Of a stretch of 18,011 bases of DNA, positions 1 to 7,320 are shown in pieces (positions within the stretch are counted from its first letter, which is position 1; every line of letters starts with the position of its first letter). Made by a program: the position numbers and the translations under genes. The notes beneath the pieces were generated by a model. The model was not told where the DNA came from. It was given only the letters and a program-made list of their open reading frames with translations, and did not search any database. This DNA is from Bacteroidota bacterium. GTDB lineage: Bacteria > Bacteroidota > Bacteroidia > NS11-12g > UBA955. The stretch covers positions 1 to 18,011 of the forward strand of contig JAIYBO010000077.1 in assembly GCA_027488495.1 (NCBI GenBank), read 5' to 3'.

Positions 1-420
1 GAGGGCCTCAAAAATGTGAGTTCCTTTGGGCGCCTCAATTACATCCTGGGTGAAAAACAAATCCTCCAAACTCGGCGCCGTTTGATAATGCTGTTTGAAG
101 AATGAAATCATAGAAACCACATCATCGCCATTCAAAGTGCGATGCACAAATGACTGAAATCGCTTTAAATCTTTGGGCTCGTGCTGAGTAATAAAATCAA
201 AAGGGGCATCATCCATCAAATGCATCAACTTTTGGGCGCTTTTGATGATCGTTTTACGCTGCCCCCATGCCATTATCGCAGCAAAAAAGCCAGCAATTTC
301 TATGTCTTGCAGTCGAGAATATCGGTGAGGTATTTGCACTGGGTCGAATTCAACAAAAGCGTTTTCTTCTACTTCTTTTGCCCAATAATCCAATAAATCC
401 TTGATTTCGAGGTCTGTCAT
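1..420 (-). CDS. TIGR02757/DUF2400 family protein, N-terminal part
   Basis: An open minus-strand frame of 140 codons starts at the ATG at 418-420 and runs off the left edge, so the C-terminal part is missing. The start of the protein reads MTDLEIKDLLDYWAKEV. At about residues 31-59 it carries the block PHRYSRLQDIEIAGFFAA followed by IMAWGQRKTII, which I recognise as the hallmark of the TIGR02757 (DUF2400) family, common in Bacteroidota. A later stretch reads MDDAPFDFI, also typical. No biochemical role is established for the family, so none is assigned. It is the last visible gene of a minus-strand run and starts 83 bp downstream of the metB-like stop. I saw no Bacteroidota -7 box in that gap, so it may share a transcript with metB. 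The family call comes from remembered motifs; an HMM search would settle it. Confidence 0.85.
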   Translation of the reverse strand, partial: MTDLEIKDLLDYWAKEVEENAFVEFDPVQIPHRYSRLQDIEIAGFFAAIMAWGQRKTIIKSAQKLMHLMDDAPFDFITQHEPKDLKRFQSFVHRTLNGDDVVSMISFFKQHYQTAPSLEDLFFTQDVIEAPKGTHIFEAL

Positions 421-503
421 TGCGATTAAATCACTGTTTGGCTTGGTTGGATAATCAGGTTAGAAGACAAAGAAAGCACTTCTTCGAATCGCCAACGTTG
501 CGA

Positions 504-1658
504 TTAAACCTTCGCCAATGCGCCTTCGAGGTCAGCGATCAAATCGTCTATGTGCTCTATACCAACGCTCAAACGAATCAAGCTGTCTTTCAGTCCGTTG
601 GCTTCTCGCTCTGCTTTGGGGATACTTGCATGGGTCATGGTAGCTGGATGCCCAACCAAACTCTCAACACCGCCCAAACTCTCTGCCAAGGCAAACAACT
701 CCGTTGATTTCAAGAAGGTGAGTGCCTTGTCAATGGCATCGTCTTTCAGGGTAAATGAAATCATCCCGCCAAAATCCTTCATTTGCTTTTTTGCAACGGC
801 ATGATTGGGATGTGTTTCAAATCCAGGCCAATATACTTCGCCCACTTTCGGATGGTTTTTCAGCCAATGGGCCACGGTTGCCCCGTTTTCACAATGGCGT
901 TGCATGCGTATATGTAATGTTTTAATGCCTCTTAAGGTCAAGAAACAATCCATCGGACCGGGTGTGGCACCACAAGAATTCTGGATAAATGCCAATCGGT
1001 CTTTCAATTCATCGCTGGAAGTGCACAAAACGCCCATAACCACATCGCTGTGACCGTTGATATACTTGGTGGCTGAGTGCATCACGATATCGGCGCCCAT
1101 CTTTGCCGGGTTTTGTAAATAGGGGGAAGCGAAGGTATTGTCGACCACCACGATGCTGCCAAATTCATGACCGATTTGAATCATGAGCTCAATATCAATG
1201 ATGCGCAACAAAGGATTGGTAGGTGTTTCAACCCAAACCATTTTGGTATTTTTGTTCATCACTGCGCGAACTGCGGCTTCATCGCTCATATCCACAAAGT
1301 GAAACTTGATGCCATACTGAGCAAAAATCTTCGTAAACAAGCGATAGGTGCCACCATATAGGTCGTTGGTACTCACCACTTCATCGCCAGGAGAAAGCAA
1401 CTTCGCACATGCATCCACCGCGCCCATTCCTGTGCTGAAACAAAGCCCATGTTTGGTGCCTTCCAAAGCCGCGAGATTTTTTTGTAATACATCGCGTGTT
1501 GGATTTTGGGTACGTGCGTATTCATATCCTTTGTGATCGCCAGGCGCAGCTTGTACGTATGTGCTCGTCTGAAAAATGGGGGTCATGATTGCACCTGTTG
1601 TTGGATCTGGTTCGATGCCAGCGTGCAAAACCAATGTTTCTATATGATTTGATTTCAT
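504..1658 (-). CDS. metB: Cystathionine gamma-synthase-like PLP enzyme
   Basis: A 384-residue protein of the Cys/Met-metabolism PLP-dependent family (fold type I), at full family length. The PLP lysine is K198 in SATKYINGHSDV. The Y-x-R phosphate-binding motif is Y47-A-R49, contributed by the partner subunit in this family. The ring-stacking Y101 lies in NDLYGGTYRLF, and the VDNTFASPY block (172-180) holds the conserved Asp. The C-terminal SLGGVESLVGHPATMTHAS block is typical. Family members transfer or eliminate at the gamma carbon. MetB joins an activated homoserine to cysteine to give cystathionine for methionine synthesis. Cystathionine gamma-lyase and O-acetylhomoserine sulfhydrylase are close relatives and cannot be firmly excluded by motif reading. 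The start is the ATG at 1656-1658, giving the usual short N-terminus before ETLVLHAG. It lies 81 bp downstream of purN on the same strand, with no promoter box seen in the gap. Confidence 0.92.
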   Translation of the reverse strand: MKSNHIETLVLHAGIEPDPTTGAIMTPIFQTSTYVQAAPGDHKGYEYARTQNPTRDVLQKNLAALEGTKHGLCFSTGMGAVDACAKLLSPGDEVVSTNDLYGGTYRLFTKIFAQYGIKFHFVDMSDEAAVRAVMNKNTKMVWVETPTNPLLRIIDIELMIQIGHEFGSIVVVDNTFASPYLQNPAKMGADIVMHSATKYINGHSDVVMGVLCTSSDELKDRLAFIQNSCGATPGPMDCFLTLRGIKTLHIRMQRHCENGATVAHWLKNHPKVGEVYWPGFETHPNHAVAKKQMKDFGGMISFTLKDDAIDKALTFLKSTELFALAESLGGVESLVGHPATMTHASIPKAEREANGLKDSLIRLSVGIEHIDDLIADLEGALAKV

Positions 1659-1739
1659 GGGTGTTTTTGGTTGGGTTTATTCGATTTTATTGGGCCTGTT
1701 GTTGTTTGTCTAGTGAACGAACAGCCAAGGATTGCGAAA

Positions 1740-2312
1740 TTACGGATTCTGTTCGATGTCTTTCAACACTTCTTCCACGATGCGTGGGAAATGCTCACCC
1801 TCGAGTTGATGGATTTTATCAGCTACGTTTTGGGCGCTATCTGAAGGCTGAACCTGGCATTTTGCTTGGAAAATGATGGCACCTTCATCATAATGTTCAT
1901 TCACCCAATGTATGGTAATACCCGATTCAAATTCCTTTGCCTCAACAACCGCTTCATGTACTTTCATTCCATACATGCCTTTTCCACCGAATTTGGGCAA
2001 TAGGGCTGGATGCACATTCACAACATGTGGGAATTGTGATAGTAAACGCTGTGGGAACCTCCATAAAAATCCCGCCAATACGATCAAATTAGGGTTCATA
2101 TCTTGGAGTAAACCATCGATGCGATCCCCAGATTGCCATTCTTGTTTGTTAAATACCACGATAGGGATGCCCAAGCGTTCAGCCCTTTGTATTACACCAG
2201 CACCCGCCACATTGCAAAAAATTGCTGCAACTGAAGTGTCGGTACCATTAAAATGATTTACAATGTTCTCCGCATTGCTGCCGCTTCCGGAGGCAAAAAT
2301 GACGATTTTCAT
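1740..2312 (-). CDS. purN: Phosphoribosylglycinamide formyltransferase (GART)
   Basis: A 190-residue cytosolic enzyme that transfers a formyl group from 10-formyltetrahydrofolate to glycinamide ribonucleotide, the third step of purine synthesis. The N-terminal substrate-phosphate loop is FASGSGSNAENI (residues 6-17). The catalytic asparagine and histidine lie in VNVHPALLPKFGGKGMYG (N99, H101), and the catalytic aspartate is D142 in HYDEGAIIF. The length is normal for the short bacterial PurN. Its ATG overlaps the stop of the upstream DUF4837 gene as ATGA (2309-2312), so the two are probably translationally coupled although their functions look unrelated. The motifs are diagnostic and I see no missing catalytic residue. 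Confidence 0.96.
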   Translation of the reverse strand: MKIVIFASGSGSNAENIVNHFNGTDTSVAAIFCNVAGAGVIQRAERLGIPIVVFNKQEWQSGDRIDGLLQDMNPNLIVLAGFLWRFPQRLLSQFPHVVNVHPALLPKFGGKGMYGMKVHEAVVEAKEFESGITIHWVNEHYDEGAIIFQAKCQVQPSDSAQNVADKIHQLEGEHFPRIVEEVLKDIEQNP

Positions 2313-3463
2313 GATTTTACCGCAAATAGATTTACCATGATTTCCAATTCTCTCATCAAATGCAATCGGGGCTGATTGGGCGCAAACAAAAACCCATCGA
2401 TGGCAATGATTCTTTGATTAACGCTGTCTTTGATGATTCTTCTAATGAAAGGTCCGCGGCGATCCGTGTTCAATTCTGTGTACCAGCCATTCATCATGAA
2501 TTCGTTGCCATCATCGCTGCCATTCGCAGTAAAAAAACGAATGGGGAACTGTCCACTTTCACTCACTTCAACCCATGTGCCTTCAGCCGTTTTTAGGTAC
2601 TTTTTTGTTGAATGATTGCGCCATTTAACCGCCATTGAGCGGCTATAAGTTGAATCCGAGAATGGATAGATATTCACCATCACATTGCTGTGGTACTGGC
2701 TGTTCTCGTGCCTAAGCCAAATAAAATCATTGGTTGCCTGTACCAATTTCAATTCTGCCGAAATACAAGGTTTGATGTTGTACTTTCCTTCTATCAACCA
2801 TGAAATACTGTCCGAATAGGTGTTTTGCTCTAAAGCGGGGTGATGTCTGGGCGATGAAGATGCTGCGATATTCAATTCAAAAGACTTCGTTTGTGAACAC
2901 AAATAGGCCTGATGTGTCTTGATCCAAGCCCCAGTGAGATTTTCACCCGCAGAATGACTGTCGTGCAAGCACAAAACCACCTGTTCCTTGGCCCAAACAT
3001 TCTGTAGCCATGTACAATACACTCCATCAATCAGCGTGTCTTTCAGTGATGGGTTTCCCTTGGTTGGTTGGAACTGTGATTGATTGTAATAATCAGAACT
3101 TGGATCAATGACCCAGGTTAATCCGTATGTTTTAAATGGTTTACTTGTTCTGGGATCCTCGTCGTTCAACTGATCGGATGGATGCAATTCGAAATCGTAC
3201 AAGGATTCGTAATACTGTGGGTCAGTTTCCTTCCGATTTTCTTCGAATCGAATCAAATTGCTATCAGCCAAAAAAGAAGTGTTCGCGAAAATCTCCTGAA
3301 TAGAATCTTCCCAATGTTTGGGGTAGAAAACATGAATTTCTCCAGCATTACTCGAGGCCGTATCTTCTATATTGCCATTTGATGGCTTACAACCAAAGGG
3401 TAACCCAAAGATTGCTATTCCCAAAGCAATTAAAACGCACCGACGAATTTGTTGAAAACGCAT
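2309..3463 (-). CDS. DUF4837 family lipoprotein
   Basis: A 384-residue predicted lipoprotein. The N-terminus has positive residues (RRC), a hydrophobic stretch and a lipobox LPFGC, so cleavage is expected before C25 and lipid anchoring to a membrane. The body matches DUF4837 as I remember it: VWAKEQVVLCL near the middle, then TNDFIWLRHENSQYHSNVMV and IYPFSDSTY, and a C-terminal block reading MNGWYTELNTDRRGPFIRR followed by RIIAIDGFLFAPNQPRLHLM. That closing block (an aromatic turn, a GPF motif, 'DGF-x-FAP' and a conserved LMREL-like helix) is the family signature. No function is known. It sits 8 bp downstream of the lytic transglycosylase and overlaps purN by 4 bp, so it is surely in that transcript. 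An envelope role beside the cell-wall enzyme is plausible but is inference only. Confidence 0.85.
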   Translation of the reverse strand: MRFQQIRRCVLIALGIAIFGLPFGCKPSNGNIEDTASSNAGEIHVFYPKHWEDSIQEIFANTSFLADSNLIRFEENRKETDPQYYESLYDFELHPSDQLNDEDPRTSKPFKTYGLTWVIDPSSDYYNQSQFQPTKGNPSLKDTLIDGVYCTWLQNVWAKEQVVLCLHDSHSAGENLTGAWIKTHQAYLCSQTKSFELNIAASSSPRHHPALEQNTYSDSISWLIEGKYNIKPCISAELKLVQATNDFIWLRHENSQYHSNVMVNIYPFSDSTYSRSMAVKWRNHSTKKYLKTAEGTWVEVSESGQFPIRFFTANGSDDGNEFMMNGWYTELNTDRRGPFIRRIIKDSVNQRIIAIDGFLFAPNQPRLHLMRELEIMVNLFAVKS

Positions 3464-3471
3464 CAGTGGAA

Positions 3472-4746
3472 TCAGTTTCTGCGGGGTTTTTGAATCACCA
3501 ATCGTTGTCCAACTTGTATGGAGTTAGATCTCAAGTGATTCCAAGTTTTGATTTGTGTAACTGTAACACCATGAGTTCGTGCAATGGCACTCAAAGTTTG
3601 TCCACGCTTCACAGTATGGATACTCCGGTAAGTGCCTGATTTCTGGGGTACAGTTACGCCAGTTGCACCAGCCACTTGGACGCCACGAGGAACAGATTTT
3701 GGGTATGCATAAGGTGCGCGATAATTGGTGGGCACTACATGGTGGTTGTATTTGGCAAAAGCCGCCGCACTATCGAAGCGATCAATGAAATCCATGCTCG
3801 CGTTGTAAGGCATCAAAATCACGCTGCCATGCGCCATATCTGTATTTTGATTCAGCAATTCTTGGTTCAAACCCACCAAGTTGTGTTGACTACCCAAATA
3901 TTCATTGATTTTGCCCAAATGCATGGTGGAATCAATTTTAGTGGGAGCAAGAACAATGCTCTGATCGTTGTGAAGTTCGTTTTTGCCCTTTTCTGTGAAG
4001 TTTAATACATAGGCAACTGCAATGAATTTGGGTACGTAATTTTGGGTTTCCTTGGGTAAATAGGGAAGTACCTCCCAAAAATTGGTCTTACCACCGCTTC
4101 TGCGAATGGCTTTTTGTACATTGCCCGGACCGCAGTTGTATGAGGCAATACTCATGAGCCAGTTGTTGAAAATAGACTGGGAATTGGCAAAATACTCACA
4201 AGCTTTTTGCGTGCTGGCCACGATGCTCTTACGATCATCGCAAGGGTAGCCTATGCGCATGCCCATCAATTTGCCGGTGTAAGGCATGAATTGCCACAAG
4301 CCCGTTGCGCCACACCAAGATACAGCACTGGGATTGAGGTTTGATTCGATTACTGAGATGTACTTGAGTTCTGTGGGTAGTCCGTTTTTATCAAGGATTT
4401 CCTCAAAAATGGGGAAGTACAACTTCATTCGCTCATGGATCTGATTGAAATAGCCCGATCCGTAACCCATGAAATATCGGATGTGCTGTTCCACCATTCT
4501 ATGGTATTCGAAAGGGATGGTGCTGCCGATTTGGGACATCAATGATTCGAATTCTTTTCCATTGCGATATTTTGCTTCGTTGGATCCAACGGGGCTGTGA
4601 GATGGAATGTTGCCAAGTAAAATTTGGGTTAAACTATCTATTCTCGAAATATGATTGTTGGCTTCTGGGTTCACCGGTGCCTGGGAAAAAGCCAAGGCGC
4701 CAAATCCAAAGAGGCAAACAAAAGTGATATAGAATCTTTTTAGCAT
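3472..4746 (-). CDS. MltD-like lytic murein transglycosylase with LysM
   Basis: I chose the ATG at 4744-4746 (424 residues) because it puts a clean signal peptide at the very N-terminus (MLKRFYITFVCLFGFGALAF, cut near SQA). A GTG nine codons upstream would add MVFRVNFDT before it. The SLT/GH23 domain spans about residues 105-235. Catalytic E134 lies in YISVIESNLNPSAVS, followed by GATGLWQFMPYTGKLMGM and the SIASYNCGPGNVQKAI motif. These features mark family 1 lytic transglycosylases like MltD, which cleave the MurNAc-GlcNAc bond of peptidoglycan with formation of 1,6-anhydroMurNAc. A single C-terminal LysM (about 377-418: HTVKRGQTLSAIARTHGV) should bind peptidoglycan. An intervening segment (about 275-325) looks like a decayed or divergent LysM-like region, as often in Bacteroidota relatives. 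It acts in the periplasm or at the outer membrane. It is the first gene of the run through DUF4837 and purN. Confidence 0.93.
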   Translation of the reverse strand: MLKRFYITFVCLFGFGALAFSQAPVNPEANNHISRIDSLTQILLGNIPSHSPVGSNEAKYRNGKEFESLMSQIGSTIPFEYHRMVEQHIRYFMGYGSGYFNQIHERMKLYFPIFEEILDKNGLPTELKYISVIESNLNPSAVSWCGATGLWQFMPYTGKLMGMRIGYPCDDRKSIVASTQKACEYFANSQSIFNNWLMSIASYNCGPGNVQKAIRRSGGKTNFWEVLPYLPKETQNYVPKFIAVAYVLNFTEKGKNELHNDQSIVLAPTKIDSTMHLGKINEYLGSQHNLVGLNQELLNQNTDMAHGSVILMPYNASMDFIDRFDSAAAFAKYNHHVVPTNYRAPYAYPKSVPRGVQVAGATGVTVPQKSGTYRSIHTVKRGQTLSAIARTHGVTVTQIKTWNHLRSNSIQVGQRLVIQKPRRN

Positions 4747-4751
4747 TGTGT

Positions 4752-4759
4752 CAAAATTA
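4752..4759 (-). promoter_or_regulatory. Possible -7 promoter box for the mltD-like operon
   Basis: On the minus strand the sequence reads TAATTTTG, an exact match to the Bacteroidota -7 consensus TAnnTTTG. It ends five bases before the chosen ATG, which would make the mRNA almost leaderless. I find no TTTG/TTG element at the expected -33 position, so the match could be chance. If real, it excludes the upstream GTG start at 4773. Confidence 0.3.
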
Positions 4760-4827
4760 ACGCGGAAAACCACGGAATCTTTTTAATAGCAAAGACTGAG
4801 CCAAAAATTACTCAACAAACAAATGTG

Positions 4828-4835
4828 TATATTTG
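4828..4835 (+). promoter_or_regulatory. Possible -7 promoter box for ald
   Basis: TATATTTG matches the Bacteroidota -7 consensus TAnnTTTG exactly. Transcription would begin near 4840, leaving a leader of about 64 nt before the GTG at 4904. The box lies downstream of the in-frame ATG at 4823, so if used it rules that ATG out as the start. No clear -33 TTG is present. Confidence 0.4.
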
Positions 4836-4903
4836 TAATTGTTGGGGTATTGGATTTGTTGGAAGTCTTAACTACCTTGGACTTAGTAAAAAATATACAC
4901 TTC

Positions 4904-6118
4904 GTGGCATTGTCAAAAAATATCTTATCTCCAGAAAGTGAGGCGCAAACTTTGCCTCAATCTGTGCAAACACATCATAAAAATGGTGGATTGAGTATCG
5001 GGATTCCGAAGGAAGTTACCTTTCAGGAAAATCGGGTGCCACTCACACCAGCTGCTGTAGCGTATTTTACATCGAACGGACATCAAATCGTCATAGAATC
5101 AGGCGCAGGCAGGAATGCGAATTTTTCTGATATACAATTCAGTGAAGCAGGTGCCCAAATTGTATATTCAAACAAAGAAGTATATCAATGTGAAACCATC
5201 CTCAAAATAGATCCGCCTACTTTATCGGAAATTGAGTTGATGAAAACGGGGCAATTGTTGATTTCCGCCCTTCAAATCAATCAAATGGATTCAGTGTTGT
5301 TGAGGAAGTTGATGGAGAAAAAAATCAACGCAATGGCTTATGAATACCTGGAAGATGACGGGGGCACTAGGCCTATCATCCGTGCGATGAGCGAAATTGC
5401 CGGAACTGCAAGCATCTTAATTGCCGCCGAATATCTCAATAATACCCATGTAGGAAAAGGGGAGTTGCTGGGTGGTTTTGCCGGAGTTCCTCCCACGCAA
5501 GTTGTAGTGATCGGAGCAGGTGCTGTGGGTGAATTTGCAACCAAAGCGGCCATGGGATTGGGTGCAAACGTAAAAGTGTTCGATAACAACATGTATCGCT
5601 TGAGAAGGATCCAAAAATCGTTTGGATTCCACCTTTATACGTCCACAATTCAACCTCAAGTACTGAAAAGTGCAGTAGCTAGCGCAGATGTTGTCATCGG
5701 TGCTTTGGCGGGAAATACAGCAAGAAGCCCCATCGTGATAACAGAAGAAATGGTGATGTCTATGCGTCCTCATTCCGTTTTGATCGATGTTGCCATAGAT
5801 CGCGGTGGTAACTTCGAAACTTCTGAAGTAACAAACCATGAAAAACCCATCTTTCACAAACACGATGTCATTCATTACTGTGTGCCCAATATCGCATCAA
5901 GGGTGAGTCGCACCGCTAGCTATACGCTAAGCAACGTATTTACTCCAATGCTCGATGAAATGGCTCAGTTGGGTGGATTTGGGGAGTTCTTGCGAATGAA
6001 AGCAGGTGTTCGTAAAGGAACCTACTTGTACAGGGGGAGTTTGACAAACAAAAATTTGGCTGATAAATTTTCCATCAAATACCACGATATCGATTTGATG
6101 GTGGGGTTGTATATGTAA
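4904..6118 (+). CDS. ald: Alanine dehydrogenase/PntA-family dehydrogenase
   Basis: A protein of the alanine dehydrogenase/transhydrogenase-alpha superfamily. I start it at GTG 4904 (404 residues, MALSKNILSPESEAQ...). The in-frame ATG at 4823 adds 27 hydrophobic residues unlike the family and lies upstream of a promoter-like box. The N-terminal half has SIGIPKEVTFQENRVPLTP with R44 (family Arg15). The NAD-binding Rossmann motif is VVVIGAGAVGEFA (GAGAVG at 204-209), with the ribose-binding acid D227 in VKVFDNNMYRL and D299 (family Asp270) in VDVAIDRGG. C-terminal VIHYCVPNIASRVSRTASY is also conserved. Two hallmark alanine-dehydrogenase residues are different: the substrate Lys75 position is D103 (ILKIDPP) and the catalytic His96 position is Q124 (LISALQIN). 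Automated tools will call it alanine dehydrogenase, but the actual substrate is uncertain. It is monocistronic, divergent from the mltD-like gene and converges on recF with a 5-bp gap. Confidence 0.87.
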   Translation: MALSKNILSPESEAQTLPQSVQTHHKNGGLSIGIPKEVTFQENRVPLTPAAVAYFTSNGHQIVIESGAGRNANFSDIQFSEAGAQIVYSNKEVYQCETILKIDPPTLSEIELMKTGQLLISALQINQMDSVLLRKLMEKKINAMAYEYLEDDGGTRPIIRAMSEIAGTASILIAAEYLNNTHVGKGELLGGFAGVPPTQVVVIGAGAVGEFATKAAMGLGANVKVFDNNMYRLRRIQKSFGFHLYTSTIQPQVLKSAVASADVVIGALAGNTARSPIVITEEMVMSMRPHSVLIDVAIDRGGNFETSEVTNHEKPIFHKHDVIHYCVPNIASRVSRTASYTLSNVFTPMLDEMAQLGGFGEFLRMKAGVRKGTYLYRGSLTNKNLADKFSIKYHDIDLMVGLYM

Positions 6119-6123
6119 TACAA

Positions 6124-7200
6124 TCAATTTGTTAGGTGGTGGTGCATCTTTTCTGCTAACAAGCCACTGAAATGGGTTTCAACCCTGCTTGCATGGGTGT
6201 CGGTAATGATGATTTGCCCATATCCCGATTCGCCCACCATTTCTATCAATCGTTGCGCCCTGTTTTCGTCGATTTTTTCGAAAATGTCATCCAGGAGCAA
6301 TATGGGATTGGTGTTTGTGATTGACTGAAAATACTTGTATTGTGCCAATTTTAGGGCAATGATGAAACTCTTGATTTGACCCTGGGATCCAAATTTTTTC
6401 AATGGGAATTCACCCAACCCAAATTGTAAATCGTCTTTATGTACGCCAATCCCTGTTCGCTGCGCCAACGTATCCATTCGTTGATTGCTGTGCAATAAAT
6501 CCCCGAAATGGCCCTCATTGAGTTGGCTATCGTAATGTATATTGGGTATCTCTGAACCCTGACTTAGGTTTTGGTAAATGGGAATGAAGTACTCGGTGAA
6601 TTTTGAAACGAAATCTCTCCTTCGTGCGTGTATTTGAATTCCTGCAGGCACCAATTTCGCATCGAAACTATCCAATAAATCAGGGTCAATGGGCCTTCCT
6701 TGCATGTTCTTTAACAACGCATTCCGTTGGTCCAATGATTTCTTATAAACGCTGAGATTGTGAAGGTAAGATTTGTCGATCTGACATAAACTCAAATCAA
6801 TGAATTTTCTCCGTTCTTCACTGCCTCCCAATGCCAATTCAATGTCGTACGGCGTGATAAAAACCGTTTGTATCAAACCGATGTGATCGAGCAACCTTGG
6901 GTATGCTTTGTCGTTCTTTTTGATGGTTTTTTTGCCCGACTCAAATTGTACCAGGATGTCTGCAGGACTTTCCCCTTCAAAACTGCCTTTGATGGTGAAA
7001 AATGCTTGGTTGTGTTGGATGATTTGACTGTCGATGCCATTGAAATAACTCTTGGCATTGGCCAAATAGTGAACTGCATCTAAAATATTGGTTTTACCTA
7101 TGCCGTTGGCACCTGTAATGGTGTTTATTCCATTGCAAAAGCCCAACGATTGGTCGCTGTGGTTCTTGAAATGGTACAATTGTAGCTTCGATAAATACAC
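6124..7200 (-). CDS. recF: DNA replication/repair protein RecF
   Basis: A 358-residue SMC-like ATPase that binds gapped DNA and, with RecO and RecR, helps load RecA at single-strand gaps. Walker A is TGANGIGKTN (G30 to T37, K36). The ABC signature is KKFGSQGQIKSF (SQGQ at 272-275). Walker B is ILLLDDIFEKID (D304, D305), and the D-loop region follows at about 308-315, with a terminal ITDTHASR block like the family's H-loop. Length is normal. The start is a GTG at 7198-7200, chosen because MYLSKLQLYHFKNH aligns exactly with the usual RecF N-terminus; the nearest ATG (7202-7200) is out of frame. recF is often beside dnaA and dnaN, but here it stands alone, back to back with dnaE, which is common in Bacteroidota. 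Confidence 0.96.
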   Translation of the reverse strand: MYLSKLQLYHFKNHSDQSLGFCNGINTITGANGIGKTNILDAVHYLANAKSYFNGIDSQIIQHNQAFFTIKGSFEGESPADILVQFESGKKTIKKNDKAYPRLLDHIGLIQTVFITPYDIELALGGSEERRKFIDLSLCQIDKSYLHNLSVYKKSLDQRNALLKNMQGRPIDPDLLDSFDAKLVPAGIQIHARRRDFVSKFTEYFIPIYQNLSQGSEIPNIHYDSQLNEGHFGDLLHSNQRMDTLAQRTGIGVHKDDLQFGLGEFPLKKFGSQGQIKSFIIALKLAQYKYFQSITNTNPILLLDDIFEKIDENRAQRLIEMVGESGYGQIIITDTHASRVETHFSGLLAEKMHHHLTN

Positions 7201-7204
7201 ATTG

Positions 7205-7212
7205 CAAAAGTA
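7205..7212 (-). promoter_or_regulatory. Possible -7 promoter box for recF
   Basis: The minus strand reads TACTTTTG, an exact TAnnTTTG match, four bases before the recF GTG. With the usual spacing transcription would begin on or beside the start codon, giving a leaderless mRNA. No -33 TTG is visible at the expected distance, so this is a candidate only. Confidence 0.3.
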
Positions 7213-7264
7213 GGAGAAATGCTTCCGATTTTGGTTTGAAATCAGGGCCTTGAGTTATTCCAAA

Positions 7265-7273
7265 TTGTCCACA
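7265..7273 (+). promoter_or_regulatory. DnaA-box-like 9-mer between recF and dnaE
   Basis: TTGTCCACA differs by one base from the classical DnaA box TTATCCACA and equals the form preferred in some high-GC bacteria. It lies in the 120-bp gap between two divergent replication/repair genes, 48 bp before the dnaE ATG and 65 bp before the recF start, where DnaA could regulate either. Only one such box is seen, so this is not an origin. Confidence 0.25.
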
Positions 7274-7276
7274 TCG

Positions 7277-7306
7277 CCTTTAACTTTTTTTCAATTCCTT
7301 TAACTT
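7277..7306 (+). repeat. 10-bp direct repeat, 20-bp period, before dnaE
   Basis: CCTTTAACTT occurs at 7277-7286 and again at 7297-7306, about two helical turns apart, in a T-rich stretch ending 15 bp before the dnaE start. The TAACTTTT and TAACTTCG cores each resemble a degenerate -7 promoter box. It could be tandem weak promoters, a regulator's paired sites, or chance in a biased sequence. Confidence 0.25.
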
Positions 7307-7320
7307 CGTTTTCTGTTCCT

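Noticed and set aside
489..503. Near-palindrome TCGCCAACGTTGCGA just past the metB stop, as a terminator
   Set aside because: The perfect core is CAACGTTG with short flanks and a bulge, leaving no proper loop, and no U-run follows on the minus strand. It is not a convincing intrinsic terminator.
4823..4903. ATG at 4823 as the ald start, adding a hydrophobic N-terminus
   Set aside because: The 27 extra residues look like neither the family nor a proper signal peptide, and a promoter-like box lies within them. GTG 4904 fits family length.
5417..5875. 152-residue minus-strand open frame opposite ald
   Set aside because: Antisense to the NAD-binding domain, high Cys/His content with no motif order. 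Shadow frame.
7201..7320. Replication origin between recF and dnaE
   Set aside because: Only one DnaA-box-like 9-mer is present, there is no clear AT-rich unwinding element, and dnaA/dnaN are not adjacent. A regulatory site is more likely.
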